Assembly: GCF_030409905.1 (NCBI RefSeq)
Contig: NZ_JAUFQT010000001.1
Location: 1,882,001-1,946,000, forward strand
Source: Echinicola jeungdonensis
GTDB taxonomy: Bacteria > Bacteroidota > Bacteroidia > Cytophagales > Cyclobacteriaceae
DNA: 64,000 nt
Reading direction: 5' to 3'
Shown here piece after piece: positions 47,001 to 53,840 of this stretch. Position 1 is the first letter of the stretch, and each line of letters opens with the position of its first letter. The position numbers and the translations under genes were made by a program. The notes under the pieces are model-generated. The model ran no database searches and had not been told where the DNA came from. It worked only from the letters and a program-made list of their open reading frames with translations.

Positions 47001-48544
47001 CCCCTGCCGGAAGGGTAATGGGTAATATCCTATCCAATGACTTGTTGTATGGAAGTGTGGTAAATCCTGATGATGTTGACTTCACCTTTATTGAATTGGA
47101 TGGAATCATCGGTTTGGTTATTGAGGAAAACGGTACCCTTTCAGTCTTGCCTGGAGTTGAGCCTAGAGCATACACCTTAGTTTATGAATTAAGGGAGAAA
47201 TTAAATCCAAGTAATAAGGATACAGCAATAGTTAGGTTCAGAATTGAGGCAAACCAAGTAACTCCAATGGATGATGAAGCAGTTACTGATCAAAATCAGC
47301 CAGTCACTATCAATATCCTGGATAATGATGTGACAACTATTCAACCGGTTGATCCTGCAACGGTAACCATTGTCAACGGGCCTACTAATGGCACAGTTAG
47401 CGTCAATGCTGATGGAACGGTGGAATATACTCCAGATCCTAATTTCTCCGGTCAGGATACTTTCACCTACGAAGTATGTGATGCTAGCCTTCCAACTACC
47501 ATTTGCGGTACAGGACAGGTTTCAGTAACGGTTCGTCCAATTGGAATAACCTTAAGCAAAACAGTGGATAGAACAGAAATCTTGGTTGGGGACTTGCTCA
47601 ACTACACTATAACCTTAAGTAACAACAGTGAATTTGCAGTAAATGATATTGTGATTGAGGACTTGCTTCCTGAAGAATTGATGTTTGTTTCTGCTACTAT
47701 TCAAGAAACCAATGAATTGATCTGGGAGGTTGAAAGCCTGGGAGTTGGGGAAACTCTGACTTTAGGTATTCAAGTAATGGCAATGGCTCCTGGAGTGGTA
47801 GTCAATGTGGTAGAGATCAGCGCAGGTGCATATAATATGGATGCTGAAGCTGAACCGGTTGTCATAGTGGATCCTGAAATTGATCTATCCATTACCAAAA
47901 CATCTTTTGGAGCTGAAATCTATGAAGGTGACGAGTTTGAATATGAAATAGTAGTGGAAAACAATGGGGATTATGATGCCAACAATGTGGTGATAACTGA
48001 CCAATTGCCATCAAGTTTAAGCTATGTCGGCTCCACATTAGAAGGGTCTTCCAATGAAATCAACCCAGCTACTAGTGTCAATAATAACAATGTCACATGG
48101 ACAGTTCCCTACTTCCCAATGGGAGAACGGTTAGTAATAACCTTGACTGTTAAAGCTGAACAGGCAGGTAATATTGTCAATGAGGTGACAGTAGAAGCGG
48201 ATGAGAATGAATTGAATCCTGAAGACAATACCGCTAGTGATCAAAATCAAATAGAGCCATTCTTTATCCCTAATGTCATCACACCAGGTGATATAGATAA
48301 TAAAAACGATCAATTTGAAATCAAGGGTCTTGGTAAGTTTGAACAAAATGAAATCGTGATCTTCAACAGATGGGGAGACCATGTATTTGAAGCTTCAAAC
48401 TATCAGAATAATTGGACCGGCGAAGGATTAAATGCAGGTACTTACTTCTATGTTCTGAAAGTAGTTGATGAACAGGGTGAGCACCACACATTCAAAGGCT
48501 GGGTTCAAGTGATTAAAGGAGGAAGTCAATTAAGAAATGAATAA
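35066..48544 (+). CDS. Giant secreted repeat protein with T9SS type-B C-terminal domain
   Basis: 4,492 residues. A signal peptide (1-27, ...GIAQ) leads to a unique N-terminal region (about 28-380), a SprB-like repeat (about 383-450; GGTPSYTYSWTGPNGFTS, GEYTVSITDANGC) and a HYR-like domain (about 460-555). Seven diverged DUF11-type beta-sandwich units follow (about 556-1358), then 21 near-identical 114-residue units (1359-3752), two more diverged units (to about 3960), cadherin/Ig-like segments (about 3962-4155), two DUF11 units (about 4156-4400), and a CHU_C / gliding-motility C-terminal domain (FIPNVITPGD, VIFNRWGDHVFEA, AGTYFYVLKV). It should cross the outer membrane by T9SS and be held at the surface as a long fibre or adhesin. 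Start ATG at 35066. PorP/SprF and OmpA genes follow at 12 and 2 bp. Confidence 0.93.
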   Translation: MKRSNTFYSFLFSFFLIGLLGLQEGIAQNISVIAPNGGFEIDGNIEADSPTFGVGDWINGSGPGGFVFHDNGNPFNGARSKLIKDSFDSSTDEIFSSGTKALDNPNTWTWTNSKASSKADINNFFYHIATDSNNDDWLFVGSDRFTTNGQSYIDIEFFQESVIKNPDGTFTSNGTDAGRTVNDVMITVGYSNGGSNPIIEFYTWQNLGGGNYGYVQGSFLPNQSAGQTNSGTFNVPFGAFYTNEYTQNQFVEVAVNVSKIVAEINPCLGVSIKTMIAKTKSSISETAAANDFVNPVQVAINFGTATISYDKIDFCYGNNFAPVTLNGVSGGVFSANMAGLEIDPSTGEIDVANSIPGDYSVIYSFTTEGCNKSVTYDVTIPEAIDLQETIVDVSCEGGSTGEIALNVSGGTPSYTYSWTGPNGFTSSSEDISGLEAGEYTVSITDANGCTTSETFNVEDGDGTAPTIDTFPSDPQVKTIPAGQTSYTASGGEFDIAASDNSGTVNLSYTLDGGASVTAPSLDGVAFGLGDTQVIWTAADDCGNAVTYSFTVTVYAPDISITKSVDAASISAPGVLNYTITLVNEGNQDLTGVTVTDLMPNSGSEVTLSNPTGDDNSDGIFDVGETWIYTAIYSATQADIDAGSDLVNEAFVNTDQTTEISDTATTTITQSPSFTVTKEVDVDNISSPSTLSYTIVITNTGNTSLTNVSPTDVLPDGSAGTLTGPTESFNTDGVLEVGEDWTYTVGYDATQEDIDAGLDLINTVTVSADELGSPVSDDATTTITQNPGFTVNKVVDVDNISSPTTLFYTIEIENTGNTSLTNVSPLDVLPDGSTATLTGPSESVNTNGALDVGEKWTYSASYDATQTDIDAGSDLINTVSVSVDEIGSPESDEATTTISQNAGIEITKVVDETSISSPATLTYDIEVTNTGNVSLTNVVVTDPFVNGGTALSLASGDIDGDNELDIAEIWSYTISYNVSQAEIDAGSDLINEAFVNTTETIETSDIATTTISQTPSFTVDKTVNPGNISGPATLNYTIVITNTGNVSLNNVNPSDVMPDGSGGTLTGPTESANSDGVLEVAENWTYTASYGATQEDIDAGSDLTNTVTVSVDELGSPVSDDAKTTISQNPGIAITKAVDKTGISVPNTLNYTIEVINTGNVSLTNVIVTDPFTNGGTALTLDSGDTDGDGELDTNETWFYITSYDADQADIDAGADLVNEAFVNTDQTTEISDDATTTISQSPQIDLDKTASKTSSIQVGDVITYNYVVTNTGNITVNNIDVTDVHPGEGNLGSITPSGSTTIAPGETVTFTATYTVLQEDIDNGVSITNIATATGTGTDGSNLSVQDDETITPESELPNISLIKEGTYIDSNGDGVANVGDEITYSFTIENSGNVTLHGIRVTDPQVTVSGSAITLAPGATDNSTFTAVYALTQADIDAGTFTNTAEVNGVTPGDAPVTDNDDDTQTFAEAASISLEKAGTYVDNNGDGVANVGDEITYSFTIENTGNVTLDGIMVTDPQVTVSGSAITLAPGATDNSTFTAVYALTQADIDAGTFTNTAEVSGDTPADNAVTDSDDDTQTFAEAASISLVKTGTYIDSNGDGVANVGDEITYSFTIENTGNVTLDGIMVTDPQVTVSGSAITLAPGATDNSTFTAVYALTQADIDAGTFTNTAEVNGVTPADAPVTDSDDDTQTFAEAASISLEKAGTYVDNNGDGVANVGDEITYSFTIENTGNVTLDGIMVTDPQVTVSGSAITLAPGATDNSTFTAVYALTQADIDAGTFTNTAEVSGDTPADNAVTDSDDDTQTFAEAASISLVKTGTYIDSNGDGVANVGDEITYSFTIENTGNVTLDGIMVTDPQVTVSGSAITLAPGATDNSTFTAVYALTQADIDAGTFTNTAEVSGDTPADNAVTDSDDDTQTFTEAASISLVKTGTYVDSNGDGVANVGDEITYSFTIENTGNVTLDGIMVTDPQVTVSGSAITLAPGATDNSTFTAVYALTQADIDAGTFTNTAEVSGDTPADNAVTDSDDDTQTFAEAASISLVKTGTYIDSNGDGVANVGDEITYSFTIENTGNVTLDGIMVTDPQVTVSGSAITLAPGATDNSTFTAVYALTQADIDAGTFTNTAEVSGDTPADNAVTDSDDDTQTFTEAASISLVKTGTYVDSNGDGEANVGDEITYSFTIENTGNVTLDGIMVTDPQVTVSGSAITLAPGATDNSTFTAVYALTQPDIDAGTFTNTAEVNGVTPADAPVTDSDDDTQTFAEAASISLEKAGTYVDNNGDGVANVGDEITYSFTIENTGNVTLDGIMVTDPQVTVSGSAITLAPGATDNSTFTAVYALTQADIDAGTFTNTAEVSGDTPADNAVTDSDDDTQTFTEAASISLVKTGTYVDSNGDGVANVGDEITYSFTIENTGNVTLDGIMVTDPQVTVSGSAITLAPGATDNSTFTAVYALTQADIDAGTFTNTAEVSGDTPADNAVTDSDDDTQTFAEAASISLVKTGTYIDSNGDGVANVGDEITYSFTIENTGNVTLDGIMVTDPQVTVSGSAITLAPGTTDNSTFTAVYALTQADIDAGTFTNTAEVSGDTPADAPVTNSDDDTQTFVEAGSISLEKVGTYVDSNGDGVANVGDEITYSFTIENTGNVTLDGIMVTDPQVTVSGSAITLAPGATDNSTFTAVYALTQADIDAGTFTNTAEVNGVTPGDAPVTDNDDDTQTFAEAASISLEKVGTYVDSNGDGVANVGDEITYSFTIENTGNVTLDGIMVTDPQVTVSGSAITLAPGATDNSTFTAVYALTQADIDAGTFTNTAEVSGDTPADNAVTDSDDDTQTFTEAASISLVKTGTYVDSNGDGVANVGDEITYTFTIENTGNVTLDGIMVTDPQVTVSGSAITLAPGATDNSTFTAVYALTQADIDAGTFTNTAEVSGDTPADNAVTDSDDDTQTFTEAASISLVKTGTYVDSNGDGVANVGDEITYSFTIENTGNVTLDGIMVTDPQVTVSGSAITLAPGATDNSTFTAVYALTQADIDAGTFTNTAEVSGDTPADNAVTDSDDDTQTFTEAASISLVKTGTYVDSNGDGVANVGDEITYTFTIENTGNVTLDGIMVTDPQVTVSGSAITLAPGATDNSTFTAVYALTQADIDAGTFTNTAEVNGVTPGDAPITDNDDDTQTFAEAASISLEKVGTYVDSNGDGVANVGDEITYSFTIENTGNVTLDGIMVTDPQVTVSGSAITLAPGATDNSTFTAVYALTQADIDAGTLTNTAEVSGDTPSDATVTDSDDDTQTFTEAASISLVKTGTYADSNGDGVANVGDEITYSFTIENTGNVTLDGIMVTDPQVTVSGSAITLAPGATDNSTFTAVYALTQADIDAGTFTNTAEVSGDTPADNAVTDSDDDTQTFTEAASISLVKTGTYVDSNGDGVANAGDEITYSFTIENTGNVTLDGIMVTDPQVTVSGSAITLAPGATDNSTFTAVYALTQTDIDAGTFTNTAEVSGDTPADNAVTDSDDDTQTFAEAASISLEKAGTYVDNNGDGVANVGDEITYSFTIENTGNVTLDGIMVTDPQVTVSGSAITLAPGATDNSTFTAVYALTQADIDAGTFTNTAEVSGDTPADATVTDSDDDTQTFTEAASISLVKTGTYADSNGDGVANVGDEITYSFTIENTGNVTLDGIMVTDPQVTVSGSAITLAPGETDNSTFTAVYALTQADIDAGTFTNTAEVSGDTPADAPVTDSDDDTQTFAEAPSISLTKTSDVTSFDAVGQEINFTLTVTNTGNVTLDEVIILDPLTGLNQSVGTLIPGESTEIMTSYVITQDDLDAGSVLNMASVSGNSPSEAVVENEDEVEVVGDQVSSIVLVKEADKSTYSEIGEVITYTLTFTNTGNVTLTDVEVTDPLTGFAITIESLAPGVTQSETTTYMVTQADLDGGNIVNTAQVTAQDPNDNTIKDDDSSESGADFNPIIANDDDMGVLNAPAGRVMGNILSNDLLYGSVVNPDDVDFTFIELDGIIGLVIEENGTLSVLPGVEPRAYTLVYELREKLNPSNKDTAIVRFRIEANQVTPMDDEAVTDQNQPVTINILDNDVTTIQPVDPATVTIVNGPTNGTVSVNADGTVEYTPDPNFSGQDTFTYEVCDASLPTTICGTGQVSVTVRPIGITLSKTVDRTEILVGDLLNYTITLSNNSEFAVNDIVIEDLLPEELMFVSATIQETNELIWEVESLGVGETLTLGIQVMAMAPGVVVNVVEISAGAYNMDAEAEPVVIVDPEIDLSITKTSFGAEIYEGDEFEYEIVVENNGDYDANNVVITDQLPSSLSYVGSTLEGSSNEINPATSVNNNNVTWTVPYFPMGERLVITLTVKAEQAGNIVNEVTVEADENELNPEDNTASDQNQIEPFFIPNVITPGDIDNKNDQFEIKGLGKFEQNEIVIFNRWGDHVFEASNYQNNWTGEGLNAGTYFYVLKVVDEQGEHHTFKGWVQVIKGGSQLRNE
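39140..46321 (+). repeat. Tandem array, 21 x 342 bp (114 residues each)
   Basis: Units begin with (S/N)ISL and end in DDTQTF(A/T/V)EA(A/G/P). From the first NISL codon at 39140 to the SISL of the next, diverged domain at 46322 is 7,182 bp, exactly 21 x 342, so no unit has gained or lost a codon. Within a unit: one Lys, no Cys, Trp, His or Arg in the consensus, and 18 Asp/Glu (net about -17). Each has an EF-hand-like D-x-N-x-D-G-x-x-N-x-x-D-E loop. Synonymous sites fall into two haplotypes mixed in blocks. Confidence 0.97.
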
Positions 48545-48556
48545 GCTGATAGTAGG

Positions 48557-49531
48557 ATGAAAAGAACTTTTAAAATATTAGGTATGACCCTGTTGGTGGC
48601 CCTTTGGGCTTCCAACGGGACTTTGGCCCAACAGCTTCCGCAGTTCAGCCAATACATTTTCAATGGATTACATGTAAATCCAGGCTATGCAGGTTATAAG
48701 GGGGTACCTTATATTCAATCTACTTACAGGAGCCAATGGGTAAATTTCCCGGGAGCTCCAAAAACCTTCACCATTACTGCAGACCTAAGTGCCAATGAAG
48801 GTTTAATGGGTTTTGGTGCAAGCATCTTATCCGATAAGATTGGCCCATCTCAAACCTCTTCTGGGATGCTGACCTATGCATATAGGATCCAAACAGGATA
48901 TGAATCTTTTTTGGGTTTAGGTGTAAGTGCCGGGGTTTCGGAATACGTGGTGGATGGAACGTTGTTTAACCCTAATGATTTTGGGGATGAAAACATTCCG
49001 GAGGGGCGGGTAAATGTATTTACTCCCAATTTAAATACTGGAATATTCTTCAATACTCAGAGATTTTACACGGGTTTAAGTGTTTATAATTTGGTGGGAA
49101 AAAGTATATTGGAAAGGAAAGATATTTCTTTAGCTTATCATAACCTGCACTATTTTTTCACTGCAGGGGCTTTGATTCCCATTTCTGATAAGGTTCAGTT
49201 TAAACCATCTGTGCTGGTAAAAGAAGAAAAGGGAAGCGCAACAAATTATGATATCAATGGAATGTTCCTTTTTATGGAAACCATATGGTTGGGGGCGTCT
49301 TACCGTTCCAATTTAAATAATGGTAATGATTTAATGGATGAGAATTTGAGCAATAGAAATGCTATTGCTATGATTTTGGAGATTTTTGCCACTAATAATT
49401 TAAGAATTGGGTATGCATATGATCATAATACCAATGTTTTGAGTAATATGCGTAATAATTCCCACGAAATCTCTGTGGGCTATTACATTACACCTAAAAA
49501 TGTTCGTTTGAAAAACCCTAGATGGTTCTAG
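48557..49531 (+). CDS. PorP/SprF-family type IX secretion membrane protein
   Basis: 324 residues. The signal peptide ends near TLAQQ. QLPQFSQYIFNGLHVNPGYAGYKG is the family hallmark after the signal peptide, followed by beta-barrel-like strands to ISVGYYITPKNVRLKNPRWF. PorP/SprF proteins are needed to attach or secrete type-B T9SS cargo, and each is usually encoded next to its cargo. This one directly follows the giant repeat gene (12 bp) and its stop is 2 bp from the next start. Confidence 0.93.
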   Translation: MKRTFKILGMTLLVALWASNGTLAQQLPQFSQYIFNGLHVNPGYAGYKGVPYIQSTYRSQWVNFPGAPKTFTITADLSANEGLMGFGASILSDKIGPSQTSSGMLTYAYRIQTGYESFLGLGVSAGVSEYVVDGTLFNPNDFGDENIPEGRVNVFTPNLNTGIFFNTQRFYTGLSVYNLVGKSILERKDISLAYHNLHYFFTAGALIPISDKVQFKPSVLVKEEKGSATNYDINGMFLFMETIWLGASYRSNLNNGNDLMDENLSNRNAIAMILEIFATNNLRIGYAYDHNTNVLSNMRNNSHEISVGYYITPKNVRLKNPRWF

Positions 49532-49533
49532 TT

Positions 49534-52239
49534 ATGAAAAGGATTTTTACATTTTTGATTTTTATGGCATTGTTTACTGCCATATCATCAGACCTGATGG
49601 CTCAAAATGCTCTTTTAAGGTATGCGGATAAACAATTTGAACTGTTTCACTACCAGGAGGCTTCAGAAGTTTATGCCAAAGCCTTTAACAGGAAACATAC
49701 CTACAGAGCAGCAAAAGGAGCTGCGAAAAGTTTCCAAAAAATCAATGACTATGAAAAAGCTTATGAGTGGTGGAAAACTACTCTTGCCTTTGAGTCATCA
49801 ACCACACAGGATTATGCCAAGTTTATAGCTTCTGCCAATCAATTAGGGAAAATCGAAGAAGTCAAAGAGGCATTGGATACCTTGTCTGCCAGAGATGAGC
49901 GTTTTGACCAAATTAATATTGACTCCCTAATGGGTTGGTATGAAAACCCGAAATTGGTCGAGGCCATTCCTGTAGATTCTGTCAATTCAGCAGCTACAGA
50001 TTTTGGTGGAGCTGAGGATAAAAAGGGGAATTTTTATTTTGCCTCTGATCGAGGGGAAACCAGTGACTCAGGAAAACCGCTTATCCGATTTGATGTAGCC
50101 AATAAAATTGAAGAGGATGAATATGCCTGGACTGGTAGGGATTTTCTTACAGTATATAAAGTGAGTGAAGAAGGACAGGTTTCTACATTAAAATCACCTG
50201 TTCCAGATACTTATCATTTTTCTGACCCGTATTTTATGGAAAATGAGGATGTAGTGTTTTATACCATCACCCGTGAATTGGATAAAAAAGCAAAAAAGAA
50301 ACTAAGAAAAAGTGACAAGGTAAACCCAGAAATGGATTATGGGCAGGGCCAAGATGATTTCGCAGATTATCATTCCGAAATATTTTATAGTAAAATAAAT
50401 GATTCTGGCGAATTTGAGGGATTTAATAGTTTGCCTTTCAATTCCTTATTAAACTATTCCGTAATCAATCCCTTTTTGGATGAAAAAAATAAGGTGATGT
50501 ATTTTGCCTCCGATATGCCGGGAGGATTTGGTGGCTACGATTTGTACAAGGTAAGCTATGATGAAGATTTTACTTTTGGAGAACCTGAAAACCTTGGAGA
50601 CCAGATTAACTCCAAAGGGAATGAGAGAGACCCCTTCTTGGCTGGAGATGTTTTATATTTTTCATCTGATGGTCATTTTGGATTAGGCGGGCTGGATATT
50701 TTTATGGCCCAGTTAGAGGGAGGTAATTTCAGTGATATTCAAAATATGGGGGTACCTTATAATAGCTCCCAAGATGATTTCGCTATGATGTTGGGTAGGG
50801 ATGGAAAGGAGTATCTGTCTTCTAATAGGCTGGGCGGGTCTGGTTTGGATGACATTTATTTGATGAAAGACATGTACCGAAGGTTTATGGCCAGGGTATT
50901 GAATTGTGATGGAGAACTCATTACTGATGGTTATGTGGCCGAGTTGAGGGAAATGGATAAAATGGAAAAGATAAGCCTTGAAAAAGGAAGTCAAGGGGAA
51001 GTGCTGGCCAATGTGAGCCCATCTTCTGATTTTGAATTGAAGATTTCCAAAAAAGGCTATTTCCCTATCATTGATAATTCCATTAGCACTAAAGGAATAG
51101 AAGCTGATAAGCTTGAAAGGGAGTATACCTTGGCTCCTATTCCTTACAGGACAACGGTATATGCAGATTTAATTTATTATGATTTGGACAAGGATGCCAT
51201 AAGGGAGGATGCAAAGCCTGCCCTTAACAAATTGGCGGATTTGATGAAAGATCATTCTTTCCTAGACCTTATGGTCAGATCTCATACTGATTCCAGAGCT
51301 TCTGTAGAATATAATGATGGTTTGAGTAGCCGTAGGGCAAATGCCGTTGCATCCTATTTGGACAGCCAGGGAGTAGCCCATTCCAGGGTAAAAAAGGAAT
51401 CTTTTGGGGAAGAGAAATTGACCAATGATTGTGGGGATGGGGTTCCATGTCCTGAAAGGGAACACCAGCTTAATAGAAGAAGTGAATTGGTATTGATGGC
51501 TTTTCCAGATGAAAACAAACAATATGAAATGCCCGAAGAGCTTAAGGGCTTGGATTTTTGTAATATAAGTAACCTGGGAGTTCCAGTGGATGTTCCCTTA
51601 ATTCATTTTGATTTTGATAGGTATTTTCTCCGGACGGAAGACAAAAAGGAATTGGAACGTTTGGCTATAATGTTATCGGAGCGGCCTGAAGCTACTTTAT
51701 CTATTGAAGGTCATACTGATATCAGGGGCTCTGAGGAATATAATGAAGCCTTATCTGAGGAAAGGGCTAAGGTGGTAAGAGACTTCCTGATAAAAAGGGG
51801 AATTGATGAATCTAGAATTAAATATTCCTGGCATGGAAAATCACTGCCTATCCATGAATGTGAGAGTTCTTGTACAGAAAAAGAACACCAGTTGAACAGA
51901 AGGACTGAGGTGAAATTGATTTTGGGGCAAGCTTCAGAATCAAAGCCCTTGAAGGGATCTATGACGAGTATAGGAAAAAAAAAGACCAGTGAAGAATTGA
52001 AGTCTGAGGAGGAAGTTGCATTTTTTATTTCAGGAGTTTTTTCTTCGGAGGATAATGCGGCATCCAGGGTAAGCCAACTAAAGAGTAAAGGGTTTGCTGA
52101 TGCAGGGTTTTATTTTGATCAAGAAAAGTCGCTCTATTATTGTTATATAAGTAAGTCAACGGATCGTGAATTGGCCAAGAAGATTTTGGCCAATTTAAAA
52201 ACGAAAGTCTCAGAGGATATATGGATTTTAGAAATGTAA
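49534..52239 (+). CDS. OmpA-family protein with two OmpA domains and a SPOR-like end
   Basis: 901 residues from the ATG at 49534 (MKRIFTFLIFMA). Signal peptide 1-24; TPR-like helices (about 25-130); WD40-like PD40 beta-propeller segments (about 150-450; FYFASDRGE, MYFASDMPGGFGGYDLYK, LYFSSDGHFGLGGLDIF); a carboxypeptidase-regulatory-like domain (about 450-525); OmpA domain 1 (about 543-655; YADLIYYDLDKDAI, RSHTDSRA); OmpA domain 2 (about 686-805; IHFDFDRYFL, EGHTDIRGS). Both end in EHQLNRR with a Cys pair in an inserted loop. A C-terminal segment (about 826-901; AFFISGVFSSEDNAASRVSQL) is SPOR-like. It would anchor the secretion/attachment complex to peptidoglycan, like PorE/SprE-type proteins. 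Confidence 0.88.
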   Translation: MKRIFTFLIFMALFTAISSDLMAQNALLRYADKQFELFHYQEASEVYAKAFNRKHTYRAAKGAAKSFQKINDYEKAYEWWKTTLAFESSTTQDYAKFIASANQLGKIEEVKEALDTLSARDERFDQINIDSLMGWYENPKLVEAIPVDSVNSAATDFGGAEDKKGNFYFASDRGETSDSGKPLIRFDVANKIEEDEYAWTGRDFLTVYKVSEEGQVSTLKSPVPDTYHFSDPYFMENEDVVFYTITRELDKKAKKKLRKSDKVNPEMDYGQGQDDFADYHSEIFYSKINDSGEFEGFNSLPFNSLLNYSVINPFLDEKNKVMYFASDMPGGFGGYDLYKVSYDEDFTFGEPENLGDQINSKGNERDPFLAGDVLYFSSDGHFGLGGLDIFMAQLEGGNFSDIQNMGVPYNSSQDDFAMMLGRDGKEYLSSNRLGGSGLDDIYLMKDMYRRFMARVLNCDGELITDGYVAELREMDKMEKISLEKGSQGEVLANVSPSSDFELKISKKGYFPIIDNSISTKGIEADKLEREYTLAPIPYRTTVYADLIYYDLDKDAIREDAKPALNKLADLMKDHSFLDLMVRSHTDSRASVEYNDGLSSRRANAVASYLDSQGVAHSRVKKESFGEEKLTNDCGDGVPCPEREHQLNRRSELVLMAFPDENKQYEMPEELKGLDFCNISNLGVPVDVPLIHFDFDRYFLRTEDKKELERLAIMLSERPEATLSIEGHTDIRGSEEYNEALSEERAKVVRDFLIKRGIDESRIKYSWHGKSLPIHECESSCTEKEHQLNRRTEVKLILGQASESKPLKGSMTSIGKKKTSEELKSEEEVAFFISGVFSSEDNAASRVSQLKSKGFADAGFYFDQEKSLYYCYISKSTDRELAKKILANLKTKVSEDIWILEM

Positions 52240-52275
52240 AAAAAAAGCAACCGCCGCAGCGGTTGCTTTTTTTTT
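52239..52275 (+). terminator. Bidirectional terminator after the OmpA gene
   Basis: GCAACCGC, CGCA loop, GCGGTTGC, flanked by an A8 and a T9 run. It overlaps the stop region of the convergent M23 gene. Confidence 0.92.
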
Positions 52276-53563
52276 ATTTCTGTGTCAATAATTTTTCATC
52301 AGTAGAGGGTTGTTGGTATGGAATGGAAGCCAACTGAGCTAACTTTTCGGTTTTCACCCTTTCAAACGCCGCCTTATTTTCTTCCAATATTGGTTCGGAC
52401 GGTGGAATATCTTCATTTAACCAATCTTCCTGTCTGCCCCTTTTCCAAAATCTAAAGCAAAGGTGCGGGCCTGTTGCCAATCCGGTGCTACCTACATAAC
52501 CAATGACATCCCCTTGCTTAACCCTTTTGCCCACTCTAATACCTTTGCCGATTTTGGACATGTGCAGATATTGAGTAGTATAAGTACTGTTGTGTTTAAT
52601 TTTTACGTAGTTGCCATTTCCTGAAGTGTAGCTGGCAGCAATGACTGTCCCATCACCCACTGTTCGGATTTCAGTTCCTCGAGGAGCGGCATAGTCCGTT
52701 CCCAAGTGAGCTTTATACCTTTTTTGGACAGGGTGATATCTTCTTAAGCTATACCTGGAACTGATTCTGGAATATTTAAGTGGATCTCTTAAAAACGCCT
52801 TTTTTAAGCTGTTGCCTTCTTGATCAAAAAAGGAAAGTTCACCGTTTTGTTCAAAAGGAATGGCATAACATGGATCTCCCCGGTGCTCAAAATAAGCCAT
52901 TTGGATATCATCCACTCCAACTACCTGTCCTTCCACCAGACGTTCATTGAATATGACTTTATATTTATCTCCCCTTTGTAATCTTTGGAAATCTACTGTC
53001 CAGCCATAAAGATCTGCAAATTGGTCAATCAAATCAGGAGAGATGCCTTGCTCCACCATATTGACATATAAAGAGGTGTTTATTTCTCCAGCCACTTCTC
53101 TTTTATTGATTTCTACAGGCTTTGCTTCCTTATAAATATCCACCTGGTCATCAAGCTGAAAAACTACAAATTCTGCAGGATTAGGTTCGTAAATAAAAAA
53201 ATGAGCTTGGGAGCTGCTGTCCTTGGAGGTCAGCACCGTATATTTTTTGTCGAAGGCAATGTTCCGAACATCAAAAATGTCTTTGGACTTTTTGGCAATG
53301 GCATCAATTATCTGATAGGGGACATTGAATGGAGCTAACAAAGTGGATAAAGTCTGATTCCTTCCGACCACTCCTTCTACAATATCAAGTTCATCAATAT
53401 TGATTCCATAAAGTATTTGCTCCTCCTTGATTTCCTCTTCAACTGTTGCTACGGCTTCAACTATCTGTTTTTCCTTTTCTTCCTTTTTGGGTGAACATCC
53501 GTAGAAACCATTTCCTCCCACACTCAGCAGGAAAATCCCTGCTGCAATCCATGTTTTTTTCAT
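52274..53563 (-). CDS. M23-family peptidase lipoprotein
   Basis: 429 residues. The signal peptide ends GFYGCSP, with a lipobox Cys at about 23. An N-terminal OapA/LysM-like region (about 45-260; GVVGRNQTLSTLLAPFNVPY, YGWTVDFQRLQRGDKYKVIF) precedes the M23 domain (about 285-395). The zinc site HLGTDYAAPRGTEI (H and D) and YLHMSK are present, but the final HxH is HLC in TGPHLCFRFWKRGRQ. Other Bacteroidota members of this type also have C (HVCYRFW). It probably cleaves peptidoglycan cross-links in the periplasm, or has a changed metal site. Confidence 0.9.
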   Translation of the reverse strand: MKKTWIAAGIFLLSVGGNGFYGCSPKKEEKEKQIVEAVATVEEEIKEEQILYGINIDELDIVEGVVGRNQTLSTLLAPFNVPYQIIDAIAKKSKDIFDVRNIAFDKKYTVLTSKDSSSQAHFFIYEPNPAEFVVFQLDDQVDIYKEAKPVEINKREVAGEINTSLYVNMVEQGISPDLIDQFADLYGWTVDFQRLQRGDKYKVIFNERLVEGQVVGVDDIQMAYFEHRGDPCYAIPFEQNGELSFFDQEGNSLKKAFLRDPLKYSRISSRYSLRRYHPVQKRYKAHLGTDYAAPRGTEIRTVGDGTVIAASYTSGNGNYVKIKHNSTYTTQYLHMSKIGKGIRVGKRVKQGDVIGYVGSTGLATGPHLCFRFWKRGRQEDWLNEDIPPSEPILEENKAAFERVKTEKLAQLASIPYQQPSTDEKLLTQK

Positions 53564-53802
53564 TACCGGTAAAGATTTTTGACGTTTTATAAGATTACAA
53601 AATAAATTGAATTTCAGTTCCGATCACAAATGGCAAGCCAATTTTTTGGGCCATTCAAAACTGGGTGAAACTTCACTATTATTTAACGGTTATTTTTACA
53701 AAAATGATATAAAGGAATGTCAAAATCCAGTGGATTTTAAAAAAAGGCAAGAAAAAAGTTAGGATACTGATTGCCATAATAGTAAACTGTGCCTCGAATT
53801 AT

Positions 53803-53810
53803 TATCTTTG
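53803..53810 (+). promoter_or_regulatory. -7 promoter box (TATCTTTG) before aspS
   Basis: A TAnnTTTG match 30 bp before the aspS ATG. No clear TTG box at the correct distance. Confidence 0.4.
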
Positions 53811-53840
53811 GCGATTGATCTTGAATAAAAAATTAAAAAT

